Assembly (NCBI RefSeq): GCF_000617845.2
Contig: NZ_DF820425.1
Coordinates: 999,690 to 1,063,689, forward strand
DNA: 64,000 nt
From: Bradyrhizobium sp. DOA9
GTDB taxonomy: Bacteria > Pseudomonadota > Alphaproteobacteria > Rhizobiales > Xanthobacteraceae
Direction: 5' to 3'
The notes beneath the pieces were generated by a model. The model was not told the DNA's origin, did no database searches, and was given only the letters and a program-made list of their open reading frames with translations. Numbering within the stretch: the first letter of the stretch is position 1; each line of letters starts with the position of its first letter. A program made the position numbers and the translations under genes. Shown one piece after another: positions 36,589-45,009 of the stretch.

Positions 36589-37479
36589 ATGGATGTCACC
36601 TTGCGCCAATTGCGGGCCTTCGCCGGCGTGTACCGGACGCGCAGCATCACGCGGGCCGCCCGTGAGCTCGGCATCACGCAATCGGCGGCGAGCCTGTTGA
36701 TCCAGCAGCTCGAGGCCCAGCTCGGCGTCAGGCTGTTCGACCGCTCCACGCGCTCGGTGCAGCCGACGCCGGCCGCCATTGAGGCGTTCGCCGCCGCCGA
36801 GCGCATGCTGAGCGACGCGCAGGGCCTGTCGCGCCGCATGCGCGACCTCGCGCAGGCCCGCGCCGGCCGCGTCGCGTTTCTCGCCTCGGCCGGCACCGCA
36901 TCGGCGCTGCTGCCCGCAGTGCTGGCGAAATTCCGCGCCAGCCATCCCGACATCGAGATCGACATGCGGGATGTTGCCGCCGACGATCTCGTGCCACGGC
37001 TGAGCACGACAGATGCCGAGTTCGCGATCGGCAGCGCGGAAGGCGAGTTCGCGGACATGACGATCGAGACGCTGACGAGCGGCCGCCTGAGCGCGATCGG
37101 CCGCCGCACCGCGGACTTCGCCGCGCGGCGATCCCTCACCTGGGACGAGCTGGCGCAAAAGCCGACCATCGCGATGCGCCGGGAGACGCGGATCCGCATG
37201 CAGATCGATCAGGCCCTGAGCGCGCAGGGCAAGCGCCTCGATCCGACCTATGAAGTGACGCTGATCAACACCGCGCTCGCGATGACGGCGCAGGGCCTCG
37301 GCCTCGCCATCCTTCCCGCGACGATGCTGCCGGCCGACCAGTTCCCGACGCTGATCGCAAGACCGCTGGTGCGCCCCGCCCTCACGCGCCCCGTGTCGCT
37401 GCTGCAGCGCCAGGGCCGGACATTGTCGCCGGCGGCGCAGGCCTTCGTCGCGACGGCGCGGATGGTGCTGACGGCCTAG
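36589..37479 (+). CDS. LysR family transcriptional regulator
   Basis: A protein of 296 residues with the LysR helix-turn-helix: MDVTLRQLRAFAGVYRTRSI, then ITQSAASLLIQQLEAQLGVRLFDRSTR, and a C-terminal effector-binding domain (about 90-296). It is divergent from the aromatic monooxygenase with a 121-base shared promoter region, the common arrangement for a LysR protein and its target. It should bind a metabolite of the pathway. The start at 36589 is the first ATG before the canonical N-terminus. Confidence 0.92.
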   Translation: MDVTLRQLRAFAGVYRTRSITRAARELGITQSAASLLIQQLEAQLGVRLFDRSTRSVQPTPAAIEAFAAAERMLSDAQGLSRRMRDLAQARAGRVAFLASAGTASALLPAVLAKFRASHPDIEIDMRDVAADDLVPRLSTTDAEFAIGSAEGEFADMTIETLTSGRLSAIGRRTADFAARRSLTWDELAQKPTIAMRRETRIRMQIDQALSAQGKRLDPTYEVTLINTALAMTAQGLGLAILPATMLPADQFPTLIARPLVRPALTRPVSLLQRQGRTLSPAAQAFVATARMVLTA

Positions 37480-37480
37480 C

Positions 37481-37577
37481 GCGCGATGAGATTTGGATGA
37501 ATCGTCATCGCGCTTTAGCTTGTTGTCTGCGCATGATCTTTCCGGAAAACCGCTTCGCACTTTTCCGGATCATGCTT
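37481..37577. repeat. gcatgatccggaaaag-type dispersed repeat, copy 2
   Basis: It has the same parts as the element at 11661-11757 but in opposite orientation: gcgcgatga...tcatcgcgc arms, then gcatgatctttccggaaaa and ttttccggatcatgc. It sits between the convergent ends of the LysR and SGNH genes and supplies the stop codon region of the latter. Confidence 0.75.
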
Positions 37578-38563
37578 TAAAGCCTCCCAACCAGCTCAGC
37601 GAATTTCTTGCTGACCAGTTTGAAGCCCTCTTCCGTCGGATGCAGCTCGTTTCCCCAATCCTTCTTGTAGGTCCGATCGTGCCGAAGGGTGTTGCGAAGG
37701 TTCAGATAGTGGACGTGCTCGAAGCCGGCAGTCGCGCTGACGTCCTTCAACATGGCGTTGAACTGGTCGATCAGCTTGACGACCACGGCGGAGTTCTTGC
37801 CGAAGTCGACGTGACCCTTTTTCCTGAACCCGGGCTCGAGCCAGGGGCCCGGCAGCAGCCAGAATCCGCCCAGATAGCCGCGGCCATCGGGAAGCGCGTA
37901 ATCGTAGCCATGCGTCACGATGGGAATCGGTCGGCCGAGATAGCGCTGCGCGATCGTGGTCAGGCCGCTGATGATGCGTGCATAGGCCGCGCGCAGCCGC
38001 ACATCGATCAATCCGCGAACAATGTCGTCATTGACGGCCGGAAGGGAAGATGCCGCATGGTTGAGCAGGATCGCAAATTCGTCTCCGGCAATGTCATTGC
38101 CGCCGCCGGACAGCAGAATCGCCCGCGGGACCTTGTTCGCACGCAATAGTTTCTCCAGCCGCCGCGCAAATTCCTCGAACTGGCCGCCCGAGTGCGCCAT
38201 GTCTTCGACCGTGTCGCCCTTGTGAGCGACGGATTCCACATCGTAGAGATAGTCGTCCTCGAGCATCTGCAGGACGTCGTAAAAGGGATAGTCGAACCAG
38301 GAATCGCCCTCGGCGATCAGCACGCCCGCGCTCACCGCAGTTCCAAGCAAGGCTCGCGTCCGTGAGGGAATCTGCGGCGGGGCCGGCGCTCGCCGCGGCC
38401 TCGGCGCACGCGCCATCCGCCGGACCGCGGCTGCCCGCTTGCGCGTTTGTCCGTTTCGGAAGGCGATGACATCCTCCGCCATCGCCTGGCCGCTCTTTAT
38501 CGCGGCACTCAGCTCGGCAGGAGCACGCGCCGACCGTCTTGACTTGCGTGTCTTCTTCGCCAT
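37577..38563 (-). CDS. SGNH/GDSL-type hydrolase, partner gene of the metzincin-CHAT protein
   Basis: A protein of 328 residues with a basic, low-complexity head (1-75) and no signal peptide. The hydrolase domain has block I as GDSWFDYPF, where the nucleophile Ser follows the Asp; block III as SGGGNDIAG; and a C-terminal NELHPTEEGF that supplies the His. These are the SGNH landmarks, so it probably is an esterase or lipase. The GDSW in place of GDSL and the large block III loop are unusual. It begins 14 bases after the stop of the 900-residue protease gene and is certainly co-transcribed. Both products look cytoplasmic. A working hypothesis is that the protease acts first and this enzyme carries out the second step. 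Confidence 0.82.
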   Translation of the reverse strand: MAKKTRKSRRSARAPAELSAAIKSGQAMAEDVIAFRNGQTRKRAAAVRRMARAPRPRRAPAPPQIPSRTRALLGTAVSAGVLIAEGDSWFDYPFYDVLQMLEDDYLYDVESVAHKGDTVEDMAHSGGQFEEFARRLEKLLRANKVPRAILLSGGGNDIAGDEFAILLNHAASSLPAVNDDIVRGLIDVRLRAAYARIISGLTTIAQRYLGRPIPIVTHGYDYALPDGRGYLGGFWLLPGPWLEPGFRKKGHVDFGKNSAVVVKLIDQFNAMLKDVSATAGFEHVHYLNLRNTLRHDRTYKKDWGNELHPTEEGFKLVSKKFAELVGRL

Positions 38564-38576
38564 CGCTCACCTCTTT

Positions 38577-41279
38577 TCAGGGAAAGACATCGAGCAGTGC
38601 ATCAAGCGCATCGAGCTTTGCACCGAGACCCTTCAGCTTCTTCCGGCAGCCCTCGTCGAACCGCTGCCGGGACATGAGATGTTCGAAATTGCGCTCCAGG
38701 TTGAAATAGAGCGGGCACTCCTTGCTTCCCTTCGAGTGGCCATCCATATCGCCATAAAATCCCGCGAGGCCCGAAACCATCGCGTTGGCAATGACGCGAT
38801 CGGTTTCACGTCCCTCCGGCGCGAGCTGGTTGAACCCGGCCACCGACCCGATCAGGATCCGTGGCTCCTGATTGTCCGGCCACCACCCGTAGATTTGCTC
38901 CCGCCCCTCGCCCCGCAGCGGATGACGCGTAATGCAGGCGAGGATGTCGGCGTCCAGCTCGACCGGCATCCCGCGCAAACGATCTGCGAGGCGTTCGGCC
39001 CACAATATCATCGGCTTGCCCTTCTGCAGGTCCCAGACATCGAGCGGAACCGACAGCCGGACGAGCTCGAAGCCAAATTCCTTCTGGGCAGCATTCATCT
39101 GCGTGAGCGTGCGATCCAGTGCCGGAAAGACATTATCCATGTCCCAGACGGCGATGCGGGCGGTGTGTCCGGCAGTCGCGCGCCGTGCGTCGGGACGCAC
39201 GCGGGTTTCGGGAACGAAGCTGCGCTTTGCAGGAGGCCTGCACAGCACGAGGCTCGAATCTCGCGCATACAGCACGGGGATGGCCCAGTCGATCGGCTCG
39301 CCATGCAATGAGTAATTGACCGCGATGCGCGCCTCCCGCGCCGAATCGCCAAGCGAATTGCCCTGGGCGAGCGACCAGTAGAAGTGCTGCGCGAACGAGG
39401 TGGCGGAGGAGTCGAGGACACTATACTGGTTCGCGACCACCGCCGGCAGCCCGTGCGCGACCAGCGACTGCGCGACGCCCTTGTTGAACTCGGCGCGCCC
39501 TGCAGCGCCGGTTTCGCAGGCGTTGAGAAAGACGAGGCTGAGGTTTCGGCTGCAGAAAATCTCCCGCACCGAGCGCTCGCCGAGACTGTGCTCCTGTCCT
39601 TTTTCATTCACGAAGACGAGGCGCCCCTCACCGCGGATCTCATCGTAGGTGCCGTGACCGATGAAATGAACGACGTCGAATTTTCCGTTCGAGAGATAGC
39701 CGTGCAGCTTCGTGGGCGTTGCCCGCGGCAGCGTCGCAACGGTCACGAGCCCGGCCGCGACGAGCGGCTCGAAGCCACTGCGGATCACGGCCTCTTCCTG
39801 CTCGATGGACAAACGGCCGTATCCGACCGGCTGAGCCGACGCGACCAGGATTCGCAGCGGCCCGGAGCCTGGGTTGATCTGGTCGGCGGGAATACTGGTC
39901 AGAACATTGCGCGAAAAGCGCATCTCCTCCGTTGCGAGAAAGCACTGCCGCCCCGGGTCGTAGGTGAATTCCCAGGGCTTTTCCGCGATCCAGGGAATCA
40001 TCGAGGTGAAGATGAAATCGAGCTTGCGGCCCTGCCGCGTACGCGCCTCGTCGTACAGGCGGCGGACGTCACCCTGAAACAGCGTATCGAACAGCTGCTC
40101 GCCGAACGCGATCATGTCCTTGTCCCCGGGGAGCGAGCCTTCTTCCCGGTTGGTGTATTTCTTGACGCGCTCGTGCGTTGCGATGATTTTTCCGAACAGG
40201 GTCTTCTCGCCGTCTTCGCCGGCGCGAAGCCGCATCACCGACGTGACGCGGGCGCCGCCGTAACTCGCAAGCACCTGGGCGAATTCCGGTGTGGCACCGC
40301 CGGCGCTGCGTGGCGCGCCATGGTTCGACCGGAACTCGTCCATGATCACGAGCTCGAAGACGTTTCCCTGCACGCTGCGCGGCGTGGCCCCGCTCCCAGG
40401 CCCGGGAGCGGCCGCGGCGTCCGGCTGCTCCGGGGACGGAGGCGGCATCGGCTCCGCGGTATCCGCGAAATCGAGTGGCGGCGGCTTGGCGGTCCTGCTC
40501 GTCTTCGGATAGAGCGAGGCCGCGAAGGCATGGTCCCTCGGATTGATGTCCTTGCCGCCCTTGACGGGCTTGCCGTTCTTCATGATCGCGGCGGGCAGCT
40601 GATAGCACATGATCGAGACCGGATCAGCTTCCTCGGTGCCCATGATCGACTTCTTCGCCAGCGGCGTCAGCACCTGCTCTTTCACCTCTTCGGGGGTCCA
40701 GCCCTGGTCCTCGTCGAAGAAGCTGATGGCCTTGTCGCGATCGATCAGCTTGACGATGTCGCTGCGCATGTGCTCGTGGTCGAAACCCAGAGTATGCCCG
40801 GCTTCATGGCGAACGACGCGCCTGAATTCGGCTTCCGACGTTCGCATCGTGAAGCCTTCGAGGTTCATGGTCGGCTTGTCCTTGTCGATCTCCAGGATCT
40901 CGGTGCCGACGTAGGACCAATAGCCAGCCTGGTCTTCGGGAGAATCGAGCCGCGCAATGCGGACCTGTCCGACGCCGGAGGTCTCGGCGAATTTCACATT
41001 GGCCTTTTGTCCCCAGGCATTCATGTGCAGCAGGATGCGTTTTCGCAAATCGTTCCTCGGGCTGTCCAGGAACGAAACGCTCAATTGCACTCCCTTGGCC
41101 GGCCACTTGCGACCGACCACCACGGCAATGCGCCGCGGACCACCTCGACGTCCGACGGGCGTGCGTTCGATCGTGTGCCGCTCCGCCTCGTTGGCTGGAT
41201 TGATGATCAGCGCTCTCCGCTCCGCGTTCGCGAGCATTTCGGGCTGAAGAATCCTTGGCCGGCAGACGATGACTGACAT
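38577..41279 (-). CDS. Metzincin zinc protease fused to a CHAT (caspase-like) protease
   Basis: A protein of 900 residues. About 45-260 form a metzincin: the zinc motif HEAGHTLGFDH (His158, Glu159, His162, His168) and the Met-turn VSIMCY (Met224), then DINPRDHAFAASLYPK. A Pro/Ala-rich linker (about 262-300) follows, then a region of unknown fold (305-470). About 475-680 form a CHAT domain with the His in VHFIGHGT (His542) and the Cys in FLNACETG (Cys588), both catalytic residues kept. The last 200 residues are unassigned; they show weak archaemetzincin-like order without the zinc His residues. No signal peptide is present. The ribosome site aggagg lies 4 bases before the ATG at 41279. It is the first gene of a two-gene unit with the SGNH hydrolase. 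Confidence 0.88.
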   Translation of the reverse strand: MSVIVCRPRILQPEMLANAERRALIINPANEAERHTIERTPVGRRGGPRRIAVVVGRKWPAKGVQLSVSFLDSPRNDLRKRILLHMNAWGQKANVKFAETSGVGQVRIARLDSPEDQAGYWSYVGTEILEIDKDKPTMNLEGFTMRTSEAEFRRVVRHEAGHTLGFDHEHMRSDIVKLIDRDKAISFFDEDQGWTPEEVKEQVLTPLAKKSIMGTEEADPVSIMCYQLPAAIMKNGKPVKGGKDINPRDHAFAASLYPKTSRTAKPPPLDFADTAEPMPPPSPEQPDAAAAPGPGSGATPRSVQGNVFELVIMDEFRSNHGAPRSAGGATPEFAQVLASYGGARVTSVMRLRAGEDGEKTLFGKIIATHERVKKYTNREEGSLPGDKDMIAFGEQLFDTLFQGDVRRLYDEARTRQGRKLDFIFTSMIPWIAEKPWEFTYDPGRQCFLATEEMRFSRNVLTSIPADQINPGSGPLRILVASAQPVGYGRLSIEQEEAVIRSGFEPLVAAGLVTVATLPRATPTKLHGYLSNGKFDVVHFIGHGTYDEIRGEGRLVFVNEKGQEHSLGERSVREIFCSRNLSLVFLNACETGAAGRAEFNKGVAQSLVAHGLPAVVANQYSVLDSSATSFAQHFYWSLAQGNSLGDSAREARIAVNYSLHGEPIDWAIPVLYARDSSLVLCRPPAKRSFVPETRVRPDARRATAGHTARIAVWDMDNVFPALDRTLTQMNAAQKEFGFELVRLSVPLDVWDLQKGKPMILWAERLADRLRGMPVELDADILACITRHPLRGEGREQIYGWWPDNQEPRILIGSVAGFNQLAPEGRETDRVIANAMVSGLAGFYGDMDGHSKGSKECPLYFNLERNFEHLMSRQRFDEGCRKKLKGLGAKLDALDALLDVFP

Positions 41280-41721
41280 CGGACCTCCTGGCTATCGGCA
41301 ATTGTCACCACGCACGAAGCCGCACGGGCGGTTGCCGCGCGCGAATGGCGTTTGCCTTCCGGCGCGACCATCCCTATGGCGAATTCGCAACGCGCCCGGC
41401 GCTGTAGGCGGCATTCTCTGCTGGATTGCGAAGCAGATCGGCCACGGCAATATCTCCACGTGCCACGCGTTCAATGATCAGAATATTCGAACGGCTCAAT
41501 AAACCGGCGGCGGACGTGTATCGACATCCAACGCCAATGTTAGGTTGAATGCCCGACGTCGGATTGTCAACAAGACATCGGCCCGCCGATCAGGCGAAGT
41601 GGATCGGACCTCGTATGCAGCTTGGGAAGCTCATGCACCCGGCCCGCGGTATCCGCAGTCCGAATCCGGCGGGCTCTGGCGACGATCGGCTCTATTGGGG
41701 TGTCGGCACGGCGCGGTTAAA
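41280..41721. other. Intergenic region between protease cassette and tRNA-Ser, no gene seen
   Basis: About 440 bases. The left end holds the ribosome site of the protease gene, and its promoter should lie in the AT-richer part near 41470-41550. Short frames (41545-41754, 41549-41827) run into the tRNA and are shadows. No integrase remnant is visible. Confidence 0.5.
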
Positions 41722-41811
41722 TGGCGGAGAGGGAGGGATTCGAACCCCCGATAGGCTTGCACCTATGCCGCATTTCGAGTGCGGTGCATTCAACCACTCT
41801 GCCACCTCTCC
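41722..41811 (-). tRNA. tRNA-Ser(CGA)
   Basis: A full cloverleaf of 90 bases on the minus strand with encoded CCA. The acceptor stem is ggagagg/cctctcc, the anticodon stem ccgca/tgcgg with loop ctcgaaa (anticodon CGA, reading UCG), a long variable arm of the serine class (gcataggtgcaagcctatc) and the T arm gggggttcgaatccc. A decayed copy lies 10 kb away at 31588-31672 in the same orientation. Confidence 0.95.
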
Positions 41812-41948
41812 TGAAGGCGCCATATAGGAGCTGCGGCCCCTGTGGTTGGGGCGTTAATAGGCGAGGATGACGGGCCAGACAAGGCGCGAAAGGGGAAAAT
41901 CCGCTGCCTCTTTTGCCCCCGTGCCGACCGCCTCCGGAAGGAACTGCC

Positions 41949-42812
41949 ATGGAGCACCTCACCATCACGGCCAACGGCGCCGATTTCCACCTGGTCCGCG
42001 CCGGACAGGGAAAACCGCTGCTTTTGCTGCATGGCTGGCCCGAATTCTGGCTGACCTGGGAGCCGGTGATGGCGCGGCTGAAGGACCGCTTCACGCTCGT
42101 CGCGCCCGATCTGCGCGGCTTCGGCGACAGCGACAAGCCGGATGGGCCCTTTGGTCCAGACGGCCATGCCGCCGACATGCTGGCGCTGATGGACGGGCTT
42201 CGTTTCAACCGATTCGGCGTGGTCGGCCACGATGTCGGCGGCGCCGTGATGCAGCCTCTGGCCCGGCAGGCGCCGGAGCGGCTCGCGGGCCTGTTCTTCT
42301 TCGATTTCGTCTATCCCGGGATCGGGCCGCGCATGGCCGCGCCCGATCGGCTCAACCACATCTGGTACCAGTCCTTTCACCAGATGGAGATGGCGCCACA
42401 GCTCGTCGGTGCCAGCCGGGAGAGCTGCCGGCTCTATATCAGCCATTTCCTCAAAGGCTGGGCGCACCGGAGAGGCGCCTTCGACGACGTGCTGGAGGCC
42501 TTCACCGACAATTTCCTGAAGGACGGCAATCTCGCCGGCGGCTTTGCGCATTACCGCGCCTCGCATGCCGGGCGCGTCGCGATGATGAAGGGCGACGCGC
42601 CCCGGCTGCCGCCGATCGCGGTGCCGACCTGCGTGCGCTGGGCCGAGCACGATCCGCTGTTTCCGTATGCGTGGACGGATCGGCTGGGGGAGACCTTCAG
42701 CGATCTCGACCTTAAGATGTTTCCCGGCGTCGGCCACTTCCCGCATCGGGAAGATCCGGATCGTGCGGCCGCAGAGATCGCGGCGTTCTTCGGGCGGATC
42801 GGCTGGAGCTGA
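41949..42812 (+). CDS. Alpha/beta hydrolase, epoxide hydrolase/haloacetate dehalogenase type
   Basis: A protein of 287 residues. It shows the oxyanion HGWPEFW, a nucleophile elbow VGHDVGGAV with an Asp (and not Ser) nucleophile, the acid near WAEHDPLFP and the base in GVGHFPHRE. An Asp nucleophile with HGxP marks epoxide hydrolases and haloalkane/haloacetate dehalogenases. I chose the ATG at 41949, which follows aagga; the frame is open to 41913. It is a single gene between the tRNA and a convergent ROK-like gene. Confidence 0.88.
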   Translation: MEHLTITANGADFHLVRAGQGKPLLLLHGWPEFWLTWEPVMARLKDRFTLVAPDLRGFGDSDKPDGPFGPDGHAADMLALMDGLRFNRFGVVGHDVGGAVMQPLARQAPERLAGLFFFDFVYPGIGPRMAAPDRLNHIWYQSFHQMEMAPQLVGASRESCRLYISHFLKGWAHRRGAFDDVLEAFTDNFLKDGNLAGGFAHYRASHAGRVAMMKGDAPRLPPIAVPTCVRWAEHDPLFPYAWTDRLGETFSDLDLKMFPGVGHFPHREDPDRAAAEIAAFFGRIGWS

Positions 42813-42822
42813 AGAACGGGGT

Positions 42823-42856
42823 GGGACCGCCAGACGCGGTAAACACTGGCGGTCCC
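42823..42856 (+). terminator. Hairpin after the alpha/beta hydrolase gene
   Basis: An 11-bp perfect stem gggaccgccag/ctggcggtccc with a 12-base loop begins 11 bases after the stop codon. The following bases (gtgccgctcttt) hold only a weak U-tract, so termination is probable but not certain. Confidence 0.5.
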
Positions 42857-42988
42857 GTGCCGCTCTTTGAAATACTGGCCGTGAAGGGCGGCTTCGCCGG
42901 CCGAGTGGAAGCGACGATTCGACCCTAGCGTGCGGCGGGCGGCCCGCAACGCAATCCGGTCCTTAACCTAACCGGTCAAGGTTACTTT

Positions 42989-43007
42989 GGAGCCCCGACG
43001 GGGCTCC
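42989..43007. terminator. Short hairpin between convergent genes
   Basis: The stem ggagcccc/ggggctcc with a 3-base loop lies 64 bases beyond the end of the minus-strand ROK-like gene. It has no U-tract, and only an aaag on the far side; it is a weak terminator candidate for that gene. Confidence 0.35.
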
Positions 43008-43070
43008 AGCTCTTGTTTGGACGCGTTTTCCTGACGCGAACCGGAATCCACTTCGCTTGAAAACGCTATC

Positions 43071-44195
43071 TTAGTCGTTCTTGCTCTTTTTCTTCCCGTT
43101 CTCCGTGGAATCCCGGTCTTTCTCCTTTCCGCTCTCCTTGCGGCGGTTGGTGAAGCGGGCATTGCCGAGGCCGGTGCCGATGGTGAGCACGCCCCAGCGG
43201 TCGATGTCCTGCATGAACGGCACTTCCGAGAGGCCCTGCACCACGCCGTCATTGTGCATCAGGATCGCGGTGTCGTGCTCGCCAATCTGCGGAATGCCCT
43301 CGAGCAGGCTCGCCGGCAGGTTGAACTTGCTGCTCTCCCAATTGCCGGGCAGATTCTGCGCGCCCTTCTCGATCGAGCCGTCCGGATTGATCACGCCGGG
43401 ACAGGCGATGCCGATGAACGGCGCGAGCTTGTAGCCTTCGTTCTCGGCTTCCGTGATCAGCCCCTTCAGCATCTTGGTGAGCCGCTTGACCGCGCCTTCG
43501 CGCGTCGGCTCGTCGTCGGCGTGACGCCACAGGTCCGAATGCACCACCTTGGCCTTCGACAGGTCCTTGGCCTTCTTCCAGCTCGTTTCCACCACCCCGC
43601 AGCGGATGTTGGTGCCGCCGATGTCGACGGCGAGGATGCTGTCATGGGCCTCGAAGATCCAGGACGGCGCCAGATGCAGCGCGCCGATCAGGCCGGCCTC
43701 GTCGGGGTGATGGCGGATCGGCTGCAGGTCGATCTTGAAGTCCTCCGATTTCAGGATGATCTCGGCGCGCGCGATCACGAGCTCGCCGAGTCGGGAATCG
43801 CGAAAGCCGCCGCCAACGACGATGCGCTCGGTCTTGGCCCAGGCCTTGGTCTTGAGGAAGCGGCGCGTGACATAGGCGAGCTCCTGGGAGAAATCCTCGA
43901 TCGCGCTGTGCACCACGGCCGAGGCCTCGGTGTCGTCGCCGACCAGGATGGCATCCAGCGTCTTCTTGTTGATCTCCTCGGTCGGCACCTTGCCGAACGG
44001 ATCCTCCCCCGTCTTGCGCAGCGGCTTGCGCCAGCGCTCGAGAACCTCGCGGAACGCGCCCTTGCTGGCGCGGTCGCCGAGAAAGCCGTCCTCGTCCTTG
44101 ATCTCGATGTTGAAGCTGTCGACATCGACCGACGGCAGCCGTTCGGCGCCATGCTGGGCGATGCCCGTTGTCTTGACCAGTTCGTCCGTTGCCAT
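43071..44195 (-). CDS. ROK/glucokinase-like protein with domain halves in swapped order
   Basis: A protein of 374 residues. In ROK kinases the phosphate motif DxGGT is near the N-terminus and the IVLGGG...GLIGA part at the C-terminus. Here IVVGGGFRDS (125-134) and DEAGLIGALHLA (165-176) come first, and AVDIGGTNIRCGVVE (189-203) follows, then IACPGVINPDG, NLPGNW, a catalytic-type HNDG (314-317) and GTGLGN (340-345). The order fits a circular permutation of the fold. The zinc-binding H-x-C-x-C-G-C motif of many ROK proteins is not seen. The C-terminal tail is Lys/Glu-rich. I chose the ATG at 44195. It should bind ATP, but its substrate is unknown. Confidence 0.8.
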   Translation of the reverse strand: MATDELVKTTGIAQHGAERLPSVDVDSFNIEIKDEDGFLGDRASKGAFREVLERWRKPLRKTGEDPFGKVPTEEINKKTLDAILVGDDTEASAVVHSAIEDFSQELAYVTRRFLKTKAWAKTERIVVGGGFRDSRLGELVIARAEIILKSEDFKIDLQPIRHHPDEAGLIGALHLAPSWIFEAHDSILAVDIGGTNIRCGVVETSWKKAKDLSKAKVVHSDLWRHADDEPTREGAVKRLTKMLKGLITEAENEGYKLAPFIGIACPGVINPDGSIEKGAQNLPGNWESSKFNLPASLLEGIPQIGEHDTAILMHNDGVVQGLSEVPFMQDIDRWGVLTIGTGLGNARFTNRRKESGKEKDRDSTENGKKKSKND

Positions 44196-44334
44196 GAGAG
44201 CCCTCGCCCCGCTTGCCTGTTCCGGCCGGGACAACTGCGGGGGAACCCGTTTGTTGCATGGCCCGCCCGAGATTCGGCTGCGCGCTTTCAGCGCGGCCAA
44301 ATCCTTCAAATCCGGGCCTTTTCGGCGGTTTTCC
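44196..44334. other. Intergenic part of the divergent ROK-like/rplU gap, no gene seen
   Basis: Together with the promoter and leader of rplU (to 44526) the gap is 331 bases. This half holds the start region of the ROK-like gene and a gcgcgctttcagcgcg hairpin at about 44280-44296. Nothing else is evident. Confidence 0.35.
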
Positions 44335-44362
44335 TTGACTTGGCGCGCTCGGCAGCTATAAG
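44335..44362 (+). promoter_or_regulatory. Sigma-70-type promoter of rplU-rpmA
   Basis: The -35 box ttgact (44335-44340) and the -10 box tataag (44357-44362) are 16 bases apart and both are near consensus. The transcription start would fall near 44369, giving a leader of about 155 bases before rplU, which is long enough to hold an L21 or other regulatory structure; I see no clear riboswitch. Confidence 0.7.
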
Positions 44363-44526
44363 TCCCACAGCCGGCGCGGGGCGTTTCTCGCGCCGCTTGT
44401 TTTTGCGTGGGTTTTCAACGGGATAAAACCCACCCGCACAAAACGCAGTAAACCCATAGCGACTGACAAAAAGCCGACCCGGACGAACCACGTCCCGAGG
44501 CCGGGATTGAACACGGAGAAAGAACG

Positions 44527-44907
44527 ATGTTCGCAGTCATCAAAACCGGCGGCAAGCAATACCGCGTCGTGCCGGATGATGTTCTCGAAGTAGGCAAGAT
44601 CGAAGGCGAAGTCGGCTCGATCGTGCAGTTGAATGAAGTTCTGGTGGTCGGCGGCGACACGCCGGTGCTGGGCGTTCCGACGGTGGCAGGCGCGTCCGTC
44701 GCGGTCGAGGTGCTCGACCACAAGCGCGGCCCCAAGGTCATCGCCTTCAAGAAGCGCCGCCGCAAGAATTCGCGCCGCAAGCGCGGCTATCGCGACGAGA
44801 TCACCGTGCTGCGCATCAGCGAGATCCTGACCGACGGCGCCAAGCCCACCAAGGGCCCGCGTCCGAAGAAGGAGAAGGCGGCGCCGGCAGCGGAAGCCGC
44901 CGAGTAA
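44527..44907 (+). CDS. rplU: 50S ribosomal protein L21
   Basis: A protein of 126 residues starting [20 protein letters not shown], the family N-terminus, with [20 protein letters not shown] and the conserved [14 protein letters not shown]. It binds 23S rRNA in the large subunit. The C-terminal Lys/Pro/Ala-rich tail (about 105-126) is typical for rhizobia. It is followed by rpmA after 102 bases, as in most bacteria, and by a terminator after that. The ribosome site is gagaaaga before the ATG. Confidence 0.98.
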   Translation: MFAVIKTGGKQYRVVPDDVLEVGKIEGEVGSIVQLNEVLVVGGDTPVLGVPTVAGASVAVEVLDHKRGPKVIAFKKRRRKNSRRKRGYRDEITVLRISEILTDGAKPTKGPRPKKEKAAPAAEAAE

Positions 44908-45009
44908 CGGAAATCGATCACGCCAATTCACGAATTGATGCGTGAGAAATTTTGAAATGATTCCGTCAAGGAATTGACCTAGAACTACGCAGGATTTTGG
45001 AGACGAGCC

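Noticed and set aside
37481..37577. A CRISPR-like or attachment structure next to the protease cassette
   Set aside because: The repeat arms match a dispersed intergenic element found also at 11661-11757, and there are no regular spacers.
39384..41276. A 630-residue open frame antisense to the metzincin-CHAT gene
   Set aside because: No ribosome site and shadow composition; the opposite strand has clear motifs on both protease domains.
44335..44526. A riboswitch in the long rplU leader
   Set aside because: No known riboswitch core could be recognised; the leader may simply be long.
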